Positions 11,116 to 22,099 of a DNA stretch of 64,000 bases are shown here, in pieces. The position numbers were made by a program, and so were the translations under genes. Under the pieces are notes generated by a model. The model saw nothing but the letters and a program-made list of their open reading frames with translations. It was not told the origin of the DNA and searched no databases. The DNA lies in assembly GCA_020091685.1 (NCBI GenBank), contig CM034592.1, forward strand, positions 36,734,705-36,798,704. The letters run 5' to 3'. How positions within the stretch are numbered: position 1 is the first letter of the stretch; every line of letters begins with the position of its first letter. This stretch comes from Lutjanus erythropterus. Its lineage: Eukaryota; Chordata; Actinopteri; Lutjaniformes; Lutjanidae.

Positions 11116-12019
11116 TAGTGCCAGAAAGTAACTACTCTCATGTAACTACATGTAATTAAATTACAAAATAAATGGAACTGTAATCTGTTACCGTTAATGA
11201 CCAAAAAAGAAAAAGAAAGAAAGAAAGCAGAAAGGAAAAAAGAAGAAATTAACAAGGGTTAAATCCAAATATTCTTTTCAGAGATCTGACTCGACAGAGT
11301 GCACTCTTCTAGTCTGGAGGTAAAAAGGAGTGGTAGCACAATGTCATGATAATTCCACATTGGTAAACACACAGGTAAACTGGGAACCAGTTGAACAAGG
11401 AAGTTTCTAATACACACCTTTGGTCATAGTGTTATCTTTTCCCTTTTAAATAACTAACACTGCTGATGTGGAGATTTGTGTTAAAGCTGTACAGTCATTT
11501 TCCCCATTAACATTTCCCCCAGACTTAGCAATTAACTTGGTGATCTGTTCCTGTTGCACCTCTGTCAGGTCAATATTTCCTCCTAACAAACACATTGATC
11601 TTTAAAACATGTTGTTTAAAAACTTATGTCCAGATCACCATGCAATTTTTTTTATTCGGCGTGGATGAATTCTGATGTTTTGGTGAACTCATGATCTTTC
11701 CTGCAGGGCAAACCTGACATTTTCAGCTTCTCCACTGGTGCAGTGAAGCTCTGGGAATGACAAAATCATTTCCAAGATCTTTCCACCACAATTACAATAA
11801 AGTCTGGCATTAAATTTATATACACAGTACACTGACAAACACTCAGTCACATTACAGGAAAGAGTGATACAACTAACAAACATCTGGAAAAGAAAAATAA
11901 ATTCAAATATTTAACTCATGTAGGATTTAGAATAGTTTGACAGTTCATTATTGCAGTCTCTCATCACTTTTAATATAATATTTGTCCTTGATATGATGCT
12001 TTCATTAGTCCTGGTAGCA

Positions 12020-13350
12020 TATTTTATAAGGATTCCACTTAGAAGCCTTTCAGAGGGCTCTACCTGGAACCAAGCTTAAAGGGTCATACTTAGAACCATC
12101 TGGAAATGCTTTTACCCAGAAACCCCCTAGGAGAGATTCTAGAGGAGAACCCTTTTATGGTGTAATGGTTTGACCCAGAACCCTGTGTCGGGGTTCGATC
12201 TGGAATCGTTCCACCCTCTAGAACATACCCAGGGGGTCCTACTGAGAACACCATTATATTATGGTACACAGAACCCCTGAAAGACACCCTTTAAGGATCC
12301 TAACAAGAACCCACACAGGAGGTTCTAGTGAGAATCACTTTATATTCCAATGGTTTTTTCTAGAATCTGCCCAGGGCATTCTACCGGAAACCCTTTTATA
12401 TTCTAGAACACACTCAGGGGGTTATAACCCTTAGAACTCTTTGATAATCCACAGATTTTATCTAGAACCCATCCAGATTTTGCTGAGAACACTTTTATAT
12501 TAAAAAGTTTTTTCTAGAACCAACCCAGGGGATTCGACTAAGAACCCTTTCATATTATGGTACCAAGAACCCACAGTGAAAGAGTTCTTCAAGGAATTCA
12601 ACAACCCCCTCTAGAGTTCTGTCCAAGTCTTTCCACCTTCTAAAGATGCTGCAAGAACCCTTTTATATTCACATGGTTTCCTCTAGAAGCCACTAAGAGG
12701 ATTCTTGCAAGAACCCTTCTATATCTCAAAGGTTTTATCTAGACCCCATCCAGGGGGTTTGACTGAGAACCATTTTATATTATGGTACAAGGAACCTTTG
12801 ATTAAACTGTTCTTCAAAGAATTCAAAAACCTTCACCCTTCTAACTAGAACCCACCCAGGAGGTTCCACCAAGAACCCTTCTATTTTCCAAGGGTTTCAT
12901 CTAGAACCCACCCAGGGGGCTCTACTGAGAACCCTTTTATATTATGGTACGAAGAACCCTTGATGAAAGAATTCTTAAAGGAATTCAACAGTCCTCTCTG
13001 AAGGTTTCCACCCTCTAACAAGAACCCACCCAGAGTGTTCCAGCAAGAAGCCTTCTTTATTCCAAGGGTTTTATCTAGAACCCACCCAGGGGTGTGCTTT
13101 TACATTAAGGAACAACGCCTTGACAAAATGCTTTTCTTCCAAAAAGGGCTCTTTAGATGAAAAAGGTTCTCATGGGAACACTCACTCATACAAAGAACCC
13201 CTTGCAAACCCTTTCTTTCAAAAAGGGTTACTCAGATGAAAAGGGTTCTTATTGGAACATTTACTCTCTGCAAACCCTTTCTTCAAAAAAGGACTTGTCA
13301 GAAGCAGTTTTGGTAGAACCTCAGCCCTTCAGGAGGAACGCTTTGGAACC
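12020..13350 (-). repeat. AGAACC/GGTTCT minisatellite array 1
   Basis: The array consists of degenerate tandem units of about 55 bp. Read on the minus strand each unit is GGTTCTAGATAAAACCC, a short AT spacer TTGGAATATAAAAGGG, then TTCTTGGTAGAACCCC. Each unit carries inverted GGTTCT and AGAACC hexamers. ATTATGGTAC recurs near 12258, 12553, 12780 and 12940, hinting at a higher-order pattern. The same family occurs at 45.66-46.50 kb in opposite orientation. Confidence 0.85.
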
Positions 13351-14729
13351 CTTATCTCTAAGATTGTATTTAAAAGACCTCATTTTAATCGATCGTGTAA
13401 GAGGTGTCTATAAATGGTAATAACACCAGTAGTTTGGCACAAGTCTTGAATTACGTCACGTGTGTGAGAGAAGCAATTCTGTGGAGACCGATGTGAGACG
13501 GAGCCAAACTTCCACTGGAAAATTCTACATATTTGCATCATTTTTTTATCCATCAATTGGCCCGTTGTGCTGACATTTATGTTCACATAATCATCAATCA
13601 CAGGCAGTTATCTCACACCTATAGATCATGTAACAGAGCCGCAGACAGTAGTCATAAATAACCTTACAGTAAAATTTTTAAGGTGTCACAAGAAGACACG
13701 CAGGCTTGCTGGCATGTCCTCTCACTGGCTTCGGTCCCCCTTTACCTCATTTGGCCCAGGCTGCAGACCTCAGAGATGCTCCAGTGAATTTCTGCAAACA
13801 CTGCAGCCCCACTCTAATGCCATGTGACATCTGTTTTTCTATTTTGCACGGTTTGGGGAGGCGGTGGGAGTGACATTTCTCTAATTGGACATAATGATGA
13901 AGAGAGAGGGAGGAGAGCTCCCTGTTTGAGATCATAATGTGTCCTCTTCCATTTTTTTTTTTTCAATGAAGGACAATGTGCCAGTTTTAACTCCTTGGTA
14001 TCACATTACTGCTGCTAGTGGTGCTGGTTTCGCAGAATGTTCATGATACTGATCTAATATCACACCAGCTGCAATGATTATTACACTTAGATTAGATAAT
14101 AATTACATCCTCCGCTCTTCCTTTTAGTTTTAACTGTGATGGCCTTGTATGTTCCAGGAAGTGTATGACTTTTGCTCCTCCTTATTACCTAAAAGGAATT
14201 TAAGCTCAGTCTAATGCTGTCCATTTAACCCGTTCTGCTCCTTTTGGAACTGGTCTTCCATTAAACTCTTGAATCAGAAGTCTGGGAACGACGTCCCACC
14301 CGCGTTGACCACATTTCAGTACAACAAGTCAGAAAAAAAACTTTTTGTGCTTGAAAGCAACACACTAGTATTTTGCGCTTACAAACACCAGTGCAGCAGG
14401 TCCACAATACTGTGACTGAAACACAAGTGACAGAATAACAACAATAACCAGTTTTCACTACTGTTGTTGCACAGAGCAGCCATCTTGGATTTTGAGGTTT
14501 GGGTTGGCTCCAACTTCCCAGTTCAGATTGAACACACTATTACCTGTGCTGTTTGCTAGGCTCGTCTATGGGGGAAAGAAAAAAACAAATTTTGAAGATG
14601 GTTAAAAGACGTTGTGGGGCAATCTGTTAAAGTGACATTTAGTCACATCTGAAGTTAGCTAGTGCTAGCTAAATGCTAAGCACATTGTGTTGCCCTCTGT
14701 ATGAGATGTGTCATAAAAATAAAGTTTGA

Positions 14730-15235
14730 GTTGAGTAGCTTAATAGCTAGCTAATCTACATCAGCTGTTAGCTAGCTAGTTACATCTGATAGATAATGTT
14801 AGCAAAGCACTAGTTAACTGGCTAGGTGATCTACACCAATCATTTACTAGTTAGTTACATACGATGGCTAATATTAGCAAAACGCTTGTTAACTAGCCAG
14901 CTTATCGAAATAATTTGTTACCTAGCTCCGTAGTTTTCAAACTGGGGTCCAGGGATGAAGAGAGGTCCTTGAGAGGTTTGTAGGAGTAGAATATCACATT
15001 TTGTGGGAAGGATGATCCTCGATTGACTATGAAGACTGTATTACCTTCAAAGTTAAAAGATTACTCAGAGGGGATTCTTTAAAAAGACAAAATCGTCTCA
15101 AACTGTGAGGGTCCTTGATATGAAAAAATTTGGGAACCCCTGATCTAGGTAGGTACATCTGACACCTAATGTCACTGAAACGCTAGTTAACTATGATGGT
15201 TCGATAGCTAGTTAGCTGGCATTTTGCTAACATTT
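14730..15235. repeat. degenerate ~65-bp tandem repeat (TAGTTAACTAGC / ACATCTGATAG)
   Basis: Units contain CTAGTTAGTTACATCTGATAG, TAATGTTAGCAAAACGC and TAGTTAACTGGCTAG. At least four are readable. A 215-bp hAT-type MITE interrupts the array at 14,928-15,142. Confidence 0.7.
14928..15142. mobile_element. hAT-type MITE inserted in the 65-bp array
   Basis: The left end CCGTAGTTTTCAAACTGGGG and the right end (reverse-complemented) CAGGGGTTCCCAAATTTTTT resemble hAT termini. The flanks ACCTAGCT (14920-14927) and ATCTAGGT (15143-15150) match at 6 of 8 bases, fitting an aged 8-bp target duplication. Confidence 0.65.
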
Positions 15236-15259
15236 GTTAACATTTATTAGCATTAGCCT

Positions 15260-17030
15260 GTACAACACAGGGTTGTACAATGCAATTAAAGTTGCAGTTG
15301 CCTCATGCTACACACAAAATACAACATATATACAGATAACTGACTAAATTTAGAATGAAATAGGATGACAATATCTGCATCTATTTACATATACATATAT
15401 ACACATGTACATCCAGGAATTAATTCTGTTGTGCATTTTTAAATTTGTGTCAAGTTGCAGCAGCAGCAGCAAAACAGTCATGATAATATGGTTGACACCT
15501 TCACATAAAAAGTTCAGTATCTGGAAAACAGCATCCATCGACTTTGACTGTGTTTGAGCACAGAGGCCACCTCCCCTCACCTTGCTGGTGTCTTGTGTCG
15601 CACCCTGTCAGCTCATAACTGATCCGGTCATCAGGTGCAACAGCTTGACCCGCGATCTCTGGGTTGCTCCTCTCCTCCTGAGGTGGCGTCCACAGCGATG
15701 CAATCTGACCTCTCGCTCGAAAGTTGCTGAATAAATTGTTGATGCCTTCAGGGTTCTCTGCTCTTTAACCCAAACCACGCATCATTTCCCACTGCCTGCG
15801 ACTGTATTTTTGTTATAGGTTATAGGTTTTTCAGACTTTAAAAGAGAAGAGTATCAATGTTTGAAGGGGTTACAGGCTGTTGCGTCTACACGTGCACCTG
15901 TTGCCTTAGCTTATTTATGATGTGACTATATATGTGCTTACTTTTCAAGTCCAGCACATAGCATATCTAAGTATAGGAGATGGGAAAGGAAATGTCAACT
16001 AAGGTTCCGCTTGGTACCAAGCTTGTTATTGCTTGTTATTGGTGCTTAGAGCAAAAAGGGGCGGGAGTAAGGAGGGAAAAATGTTTGCATGTTTGAAAAG
16101 ACTTCCTCACATGCAATTTTTCTGTATTTTCATGGCTGCGTGGTACCATTTGGTGTAAGCTTGGATATTCGGGAATTCCCTTTCTCGGAACGTGAGCGTA
16201 CAGAGTGTGTGTAATAGTGCTGACTTGGCTGCATGCATTTAACTCAGGCCAGTGGGTGCTATAGAATTCCTTTCTTCCACAGAGACTTATAAATTAACCC
16301 CATCACAGCTGCTGTAATAACTCTTAGCTCACCAAAGGCATTTACAGAAACTTAAACACATGAACCAATAAACTTTTGGTAATGTAAGTTACAGACAAGT
16401 CATACAATAGTGAAGGGGTCATGGGAAAGTTTACCTCTAAAAATTTACATTAAAGTCTAATATTTCATACTGCCGTCCTTTGTTTCTGGCTGTTTAATTA
16501 CTGTGGGATTAGACACATTTAGCTCTCCCCGGCTCCCTCTCCCCTCCACGCACCTCACGGGCGTCTTAATCGGGACGGAATTAGGGGCCCCGTGGCACCA
16601 GGGTGCAGCCTTTGTGGGTCCAGCAAAGAAAGGAAAGGCGTGTGTCAGCGATTTAGTGGAGAGTTACAGCCTTGTTTGGCCTCTTGCCTGCTGCCTGGTC
16701 AACTGAGGTTCTGCAGGGGCACTGGGCACGGTGACAGAGCCAGTTACAGTGAATCAAGACCTTGTTGGACCAAGGTGAGCTTGCAGAGATAGATGAGGCG
16801 AGATGGGGAGAATAAGAATGGACAGTTAGGAACCCATTTAGTCCCTGTGCTGGGATTCTGGCCGTTACTGAACAAGCCGGTTCATTCGGGTTGGTTTTTG
16901 TGGTTGTGCTCAGTGACCACGGTGCCAAAAGATGCCTGAAGCCACTTGTTCTATGTGCTCTTTCCACATGGTCTGGTTGGTGCTATGTTGGCACAGAGCA
17001 GTGATGAGTCTTCAGAACTACATCTACTTT
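15260..17030. other. non-coding stretch, no gene seen
   Basis: The GC content is somewhat higher at 15,560-15,760 and 16,500-16,950, with overlapping open frames on both strands that look like chance. No splice-consistent exon was recognised. This could include a conserved non-coding element, which cannot be judged without comparison. Confidence 0.45.
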
Positions 17031-17037
17031 TGACAGA

Positions 17038-17215
17038 GGTGGGAAGTAACTAAGTGCAAATACTCTGATACTGAGTTTTTTCTGACAACTTTTTACTTTT
17101 ATTTGCTACATTTGAACACAAATATCTGTACTTTCTTACATTTTCAAAGCAGACTCATTACTGAAGTTAAATGCATTTAAGGAAAATTATTGATCATTTT
17201 TATTTTGCATCATTT
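17038..17215. mobile_element. fragment of the AGGTGGGAAGTAACTAAGT teleost hAT-like repeat
   Basis: AGAGGTGGGAAGTAACTAAG, AAATACTCTGATACTGAG and CTTTTTACTTTTATTTGC match the 5' end of a common fish element. A longer copy lies at 42.43-43.38 kb and others at 36.66 and 54.29 kb. Confidence 0.6.
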
Positions 17216-17299
17216 TGCACCACCTTCCCAACATCAACACCAAATTCAACCTAAATGGATATGACAAAAACAGAGAAAAAAGATGATTCCTTGATGTAT

Positions 17300-18000
17300 C
17301 CATCAGTGTATATCAGACATGGTAGACATTACAAGATGAAACAGACATGACTGGACAAAAAAGATGTAACAAAACAAAAAAGACATCACACGAAATGAAA
17401 AATACATCACAAGACGAAAAAGATGTAAAAGACTTAACAAGACAAAAACAACAAAAATTGTAACAAGACAAAAAAAGATGTAACAAGATGTAAAGGACGT
17501 AAAAGACATAACAAGACAAAAGTGACATAAAAGACATAAAAAGATTAAAATGGCACAGCAAGACAAAAGACATAAGACAAAAAAGATGGAACAAGACAAA
17601 AAGGACATAAAATACTTGAAAAGATGAAAAGACATAAAAGACATAACAAGAAAAAACATAATAAGATGAAATAGACATAACAGGACAAAAATGGCTTAAA
17701 AGAAAAAATAACACAACAATAAAAAAAAAAGACGTAAAAGACAAAAGCCAACAGGGACATAAAAGATGTAATAAGACTAAAATGATGCAATGTGACAAAT
17801 GAAAGACGTAAAAAGAAGAAAAAGACATAAGATGAAAAGATGTGACAAGATGAAAAAAGAAAACTACTTAACAAGACAAAAATGATGCAACAAGATAAAA
17901 AAAAATGTAAAAGACATAAGACAAAACGACATTAAAAATGATGTAATGAAACAAAAAAGATGTTAAAACATGTTAAAGACATAAGACAAAACAGAATGGA
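17300..18000. repeat. degenerate (GACATAAAAGACATAACAAGACAAAAA)-type minisatellite
   Basis: About 700 bp are built from short A-rich words (GACATAA, AAGATG, ACAAGACAAAA) in loose tandem order. The minus strand is pyrimidine-rich and therefore open in several overlapping frames at once (109-171 codons). These frames are Phe/Ser/Cys-rich low-complexity artefacts. Confidence 0.85.
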
Positions 18001-19239
18001 GAAAAGGTGAGGATCAGTTAGCTTTGTACAGAAACAGCTGGTAGAAATGTCCTTCGAAAAAAAGCAAAAACAAAAACACATTTTTAAAATTCCTTCAAAG
18101 TCTTCACTACCTGTTTTATCTCAGTCTGGATGGATGTAAAATACAACTTGACTGGTTGGTGGAGTCATACAAGGGCGGGGCGGAAATTCTAGTTTGTTGT
18201 AAATCTGGATTACTCATAAAAAAAAAATCTTGTTTGTAACTCATGCTGCTGCTGTTTTGGCCGACACAATCTGCAAGTAAGATTATTTAGTAAGTCATTA
18301 AGGCATTTCCTGGTAAGAATAAAGTGAAAAATTTTCTAAATGTTTCACTGCCTGGAATCTTTTGTGATCTCCAAGTGATTAATTGTTTTGCATTTAGGCA
18401 ACACTTTGATAAGATATCCCAGTCTGTGTGATTAGCTGATATGAGTTGGTTGAGAAATTTTCTAAAACAGTTGATACATACTTAAAAAACAGCCAACAGT
18501 TTGCCAAAACTTTACTCACAAGTAAAAGTACCTCCTCATTTTAACATTTCCATCTTTTCCATAACTGATGACAAGGTGAAGGAATTAAAAAATGATGCAG
18601 GAGTGAAAAGAAATCCTCGTAACAGATAAGAAGAAAAATATGAAAATGATATGTCTGAAAAGGCCCAGTTAAAGGCCACACACTGATGTGTTTTGTGACT
18701 GTTTGCCACACATGATCTTTTGTCAGCGACTGTGCTTTATCTTTCAGTTTCACAACCTCTCGGGCAACGGGTGAAGTGAAATGAATAAGATTGAGAAAGC
18801 CTTAGTGACTGTAGTTGACACGCCAACTCTCTAAAAGGCCACCTCGCACTCTGACATACTGTGCCACGCTGTTGTCTGTTGCCGTGGTGAATGTTGGTGT
18901 TATTTACGTGCCCCGAGCTCAAGTGTGAATCTTTACCACACCTCATGTGTCACTTAAGATTCATCTCATAAAACCTGTTTCACAGGCTATTTTGTACTTC
19001 TCTGTAAATGATTCAAGGTGTTAGGCGATGATTCTTATGTAATTAATATAATTATGATCAGAATTATAGTAAATTAATTGATGATTAACCTCAGTAGCAT
19101 GATTAACACTTCAAACTCATTTAGTGTAGCATTTAGAAAAATAATTTCATGTCATTGCAGATGCTGACAGATGTAAGCCTGGAGGGGATCATGCGATCGC
19201 TTGTGCATGTGGCCAGTGTTTGTCTACGGTTAATTTTGT

Positions 19240-19790
19240 GCCTCCTCACCAATAGTAGCCAGGGACATTGTGTTTTTGGATTATCTATTCTTGTAAACAC
19301 AATATCTCAAAAATGCATCAAAGGTATTTCTTCAAACTTGGTAGGACTCAAAAATAAACTGATTAAATTTTGGTGGTCAAACAGGGGCTTCTCCACTGGC
19401 ACTTTTGGTCATGCTGAGTCAAACTGCCGCCCGCTAATTTGCATTTTCATCCAGGCTGAGCCGAGCTGCGCTGACCCCAAAGCTTTTAGATACTGGAACA
19501 CCAGGGGACTCCTACTGTGAAGAAATTAAGGAAACACCACGTATCCTATACCAGAGACGTATATGAACAGTTTATTCAACACTGTACAGCCCCTTGACCT
19601 GAGCCTCCTCTGGATCGTCTTCACTTAAAAACACACCTTCAACCAGGTAGCCTTCAACCCCTGCCGTGCTGGGCTGATGAGCCGAGTCAAACCGAGTCAA
19701 ACCAGGCCAGGTCTGTGTACGCAAAAGATCAAAGGTCGCTGTGACCTCACAGAATTCATTCACTAATTATTTCAAAATTTCACACAAGCA
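19240..19790. repeat. teleost dispersed repeat ('ATATCTCAAAAATGC..GGTCGCTGTGACCTCAC')
   Basis: ACAATATCTCAAAAATGC, ATTTCTTCAAACTTGGTAG, CTGATTAAATTTTGGTGGTC and AAGGTCGCTGTGACCTCAC are hallmarks of a very common fish repeat. The unit appears split by about 300 bp of other sequence at 19,390-19,730. Confidence 0.6.
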
Positions 19791-19799
19791 GTCCTGGAG

Positions 19800-21700
19800 A
19801 ATAATAACTTACATGTAATTAAATCACAGTTACTGATCAAAATGTTGGTCATTGTGATAAAAATATACGGTGGTGCTACGAAGAGTTTTTGTGAAATAAA
19901 AACAGATGAATGTGGAGAACAACATCAGGTTGACTTTAAAACTTTCTGGCAAAGCAGGTTTCTTACACTGACGCAGAAAGGCTTTACAAAAGTCTTTACA
20001 TAGCTTATAGCACAGAACCTGCTGCTTCCTGCTTCTCCTGCTGTCGAGGTGTCAGTGTTGATTCCTTCCTTCATTGTATCTAATATGGACCATTAAGCAC
20101 CATCAGCAGAGCAGAGAGATCGGTTATCAAGTTATTCAAAAACCTTAACGAATGTGCGCAGACAAAGACGCTCTTTGTGTTGGTGAAATAAGAGCTTAGC
20201 AGACTCGGAGTAAACAAATGCAGAAACAATGCCCATGTGTTTCCACGTGAGTATGTTCCGTCATCAATTAACTAAGCTGAATTACAGCAACTGATATACA
20301 GGAACCTTTCTAACAACAAGTCATCAAACATTCTTTAACTTTTCTCGTCAAACACTGAAATACTTTGTAGAAATACAACATCTAGAGCAAATTAAAATCT
20401 GATTTTCTCTTGTAAGACTGTAGTTTTCAGATGCTTTGTGTTGTATTTAAGTTTAAGAAAAGTTTTCCAGGTTTGAATTCTCACCAACACTCTCCTCGTG
20501 GGCCTTTCGTAGCTCAGATTTTGGAGCTTTTCACCAGCTCGTGAACATGCGGCACATCAGCATTAAACCACAGCCACACCAGGAAGTGGCACGACTAAAT
20601 TAATTAACGAGTTCTCATGAAACAGGCGAAGCTGGAAACCTGGTGACGCAGTGACCTTTGAAGGGTTTACAGTTGGTTGTGGCTTGTTTTTCCGAACGAG
20701 GCAAAATGAATGTGAGGAAGAAATCTTCCTTAATCTTAGTCAGCACTGTTTATAGGTTTGAGTGTCAGAGTTCACTCTACATAGAGGCAGACGAATAGAA
20801 GATCAGAGGAGAGCGTGGTTTTTACCACACTGGAAAAATGTTATTCATATTCATTGACACTGCAACTGTTGTGCCTTCAAAACATTCAATATTGACATAT
20901 ATTTAATTATGAAATCTTTTTATACACTCTGCACTTTTCATCTCCCTCTCTCTTGCAAAATAAACAAAAATGTGGCACTAATCTCTGGACCATCACCACG
21001 CTCACGGCTCTGTTTTCTAATATGAAACATCCGCTTTTGGGAAAACACTTTGCTTTTCTGCTTAAAGGAAAAATTCTCCACACTTCACATGGGTGTCCAA
21101 GCAGTAAATGTTAATTAATATTGTAATCTATTGTAAGAAAGTTAATAATAATGATATATAATATGAAAATGTATTAAACTTCAGCAACTTCAGGCAGAAG
21201 AAATCTGTTTCCACCATATTATTTATTGCTTTTCTGAATAAAGTATTCAGATTCAGGTGCACAACTCTTCATGAAATGATTTCTGTCCAGAACTTTAATG
21301 TTATAAATGCCGGTATGATTGAAACCTTGACCTTTTTCAAATGCAAAACCATGCGACAATGAAAATTTAAATAAAACAAATCTGCTCAAATGGATGACCT
21401 GGCTCAGCTTCATAGTGTGCATCAATGAATGTGCTCTTGCAGGTGTGTGACTTGTGAAACTAAAACTTTAAATACAAATGTCCTGCCTGGTATGAGACTG
21501 AATTTTCAAGTCATTAATCTTCATTTGAGTTGGTGCTCTCTAAGCTCTCTAAGTATATTTATTCCTGTAAAAGGCTACAAAAAAAGAAAAAAAAAGTGTA
21601 ATTTTAAAGAAAATAAATTCTGATTTTAGTGAAATGAAGGTCAGCAGGATACAATCAGCATAATCTTGTTTGTTTATTTCCCCTGGTCTTCAACGCCTCC
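19800..21700. other. non-coding stretch, no gene seen
   Basis: The sequence is AT-rich and I recognised no repeat family and no protein motif in either strand. Confidence 0.5.
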
Positions 21701-21714
21701 CCCTTTCTGTGGCT

Positions 21715-21750
21715 CTGCAGCCCCCCCAGTTTGGAAACCACTGAAATAGA
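21715..21750. mobile_element. hAT-like terminus (CCCAGTTTGGAAACCACTG)
   Basis: CCCAGTTTGGAAACCACTG at 21727-21745 is the inward end of a hAT-type element (reverse complement CAGTGGTTTCCAAACTGGG). The rest of the element upstream is not obvious. Confidence 0.4.
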
Positions 21751-21954
21751 GGATAATGCAACTGATGCATCAAAAAACCCACTTCATCAGTATAGAAGGT
21801 TTAAATTTGGTCAGAGAGGCTATCTGACACGCAGAATTAGACATCAAATGGGACTGGTACCTCATTCTGCTCCGACTGAACTGTTAGCTCCTTTATATGG
21901 GAGTGTCCAGGGTTTTTTTTATTTTATTTTTTTGTGCCTGTTATTCATACTCTT

Positions 21955-22095
21955 TTTTTTTAAAAAAAGATTTCTGGGTATTATAATCATCCGAAAACAA
22001 GAACTGTTCTGTTTTCGTTCCTGTAGAACAAGCCATTTATATCTACAGAGGGTGCGGCGGATCCTCTTCCATGGAGCCCGGCATGTTTTTTTTGT
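21955..22095. mobile_element. fragment of the CCAGTGTG-family MITE
   Basis: GAACTGTTCTGTTTTCGTTC, TTTATATCTACAGAGGGTG and CCATGGAGCCCGGCATG match the internal part of the copy at 29.0-29.2 kb in the same orientation. Both ends are missing. Confidence 0.55.
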
Positions 22096-22099
22096 TTTT

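Noticed and set aside
12020-13350. AGAACC hexamers as an array of steroid-receptor half-sites
   Set aside because: The receptor half-site is AGAACA with 3-bp spacing; the units here read AGAACC with different spacing, so the resemblance is superficial.
17303-17874. Three overlapping minus-strand open frames of 109-171 codons
   Set aside because: They lie wholly inside a degenerate A-rich minisatellite, overlap in different frames and have low-complexity Phe/Ser/Cys/Leu composition.
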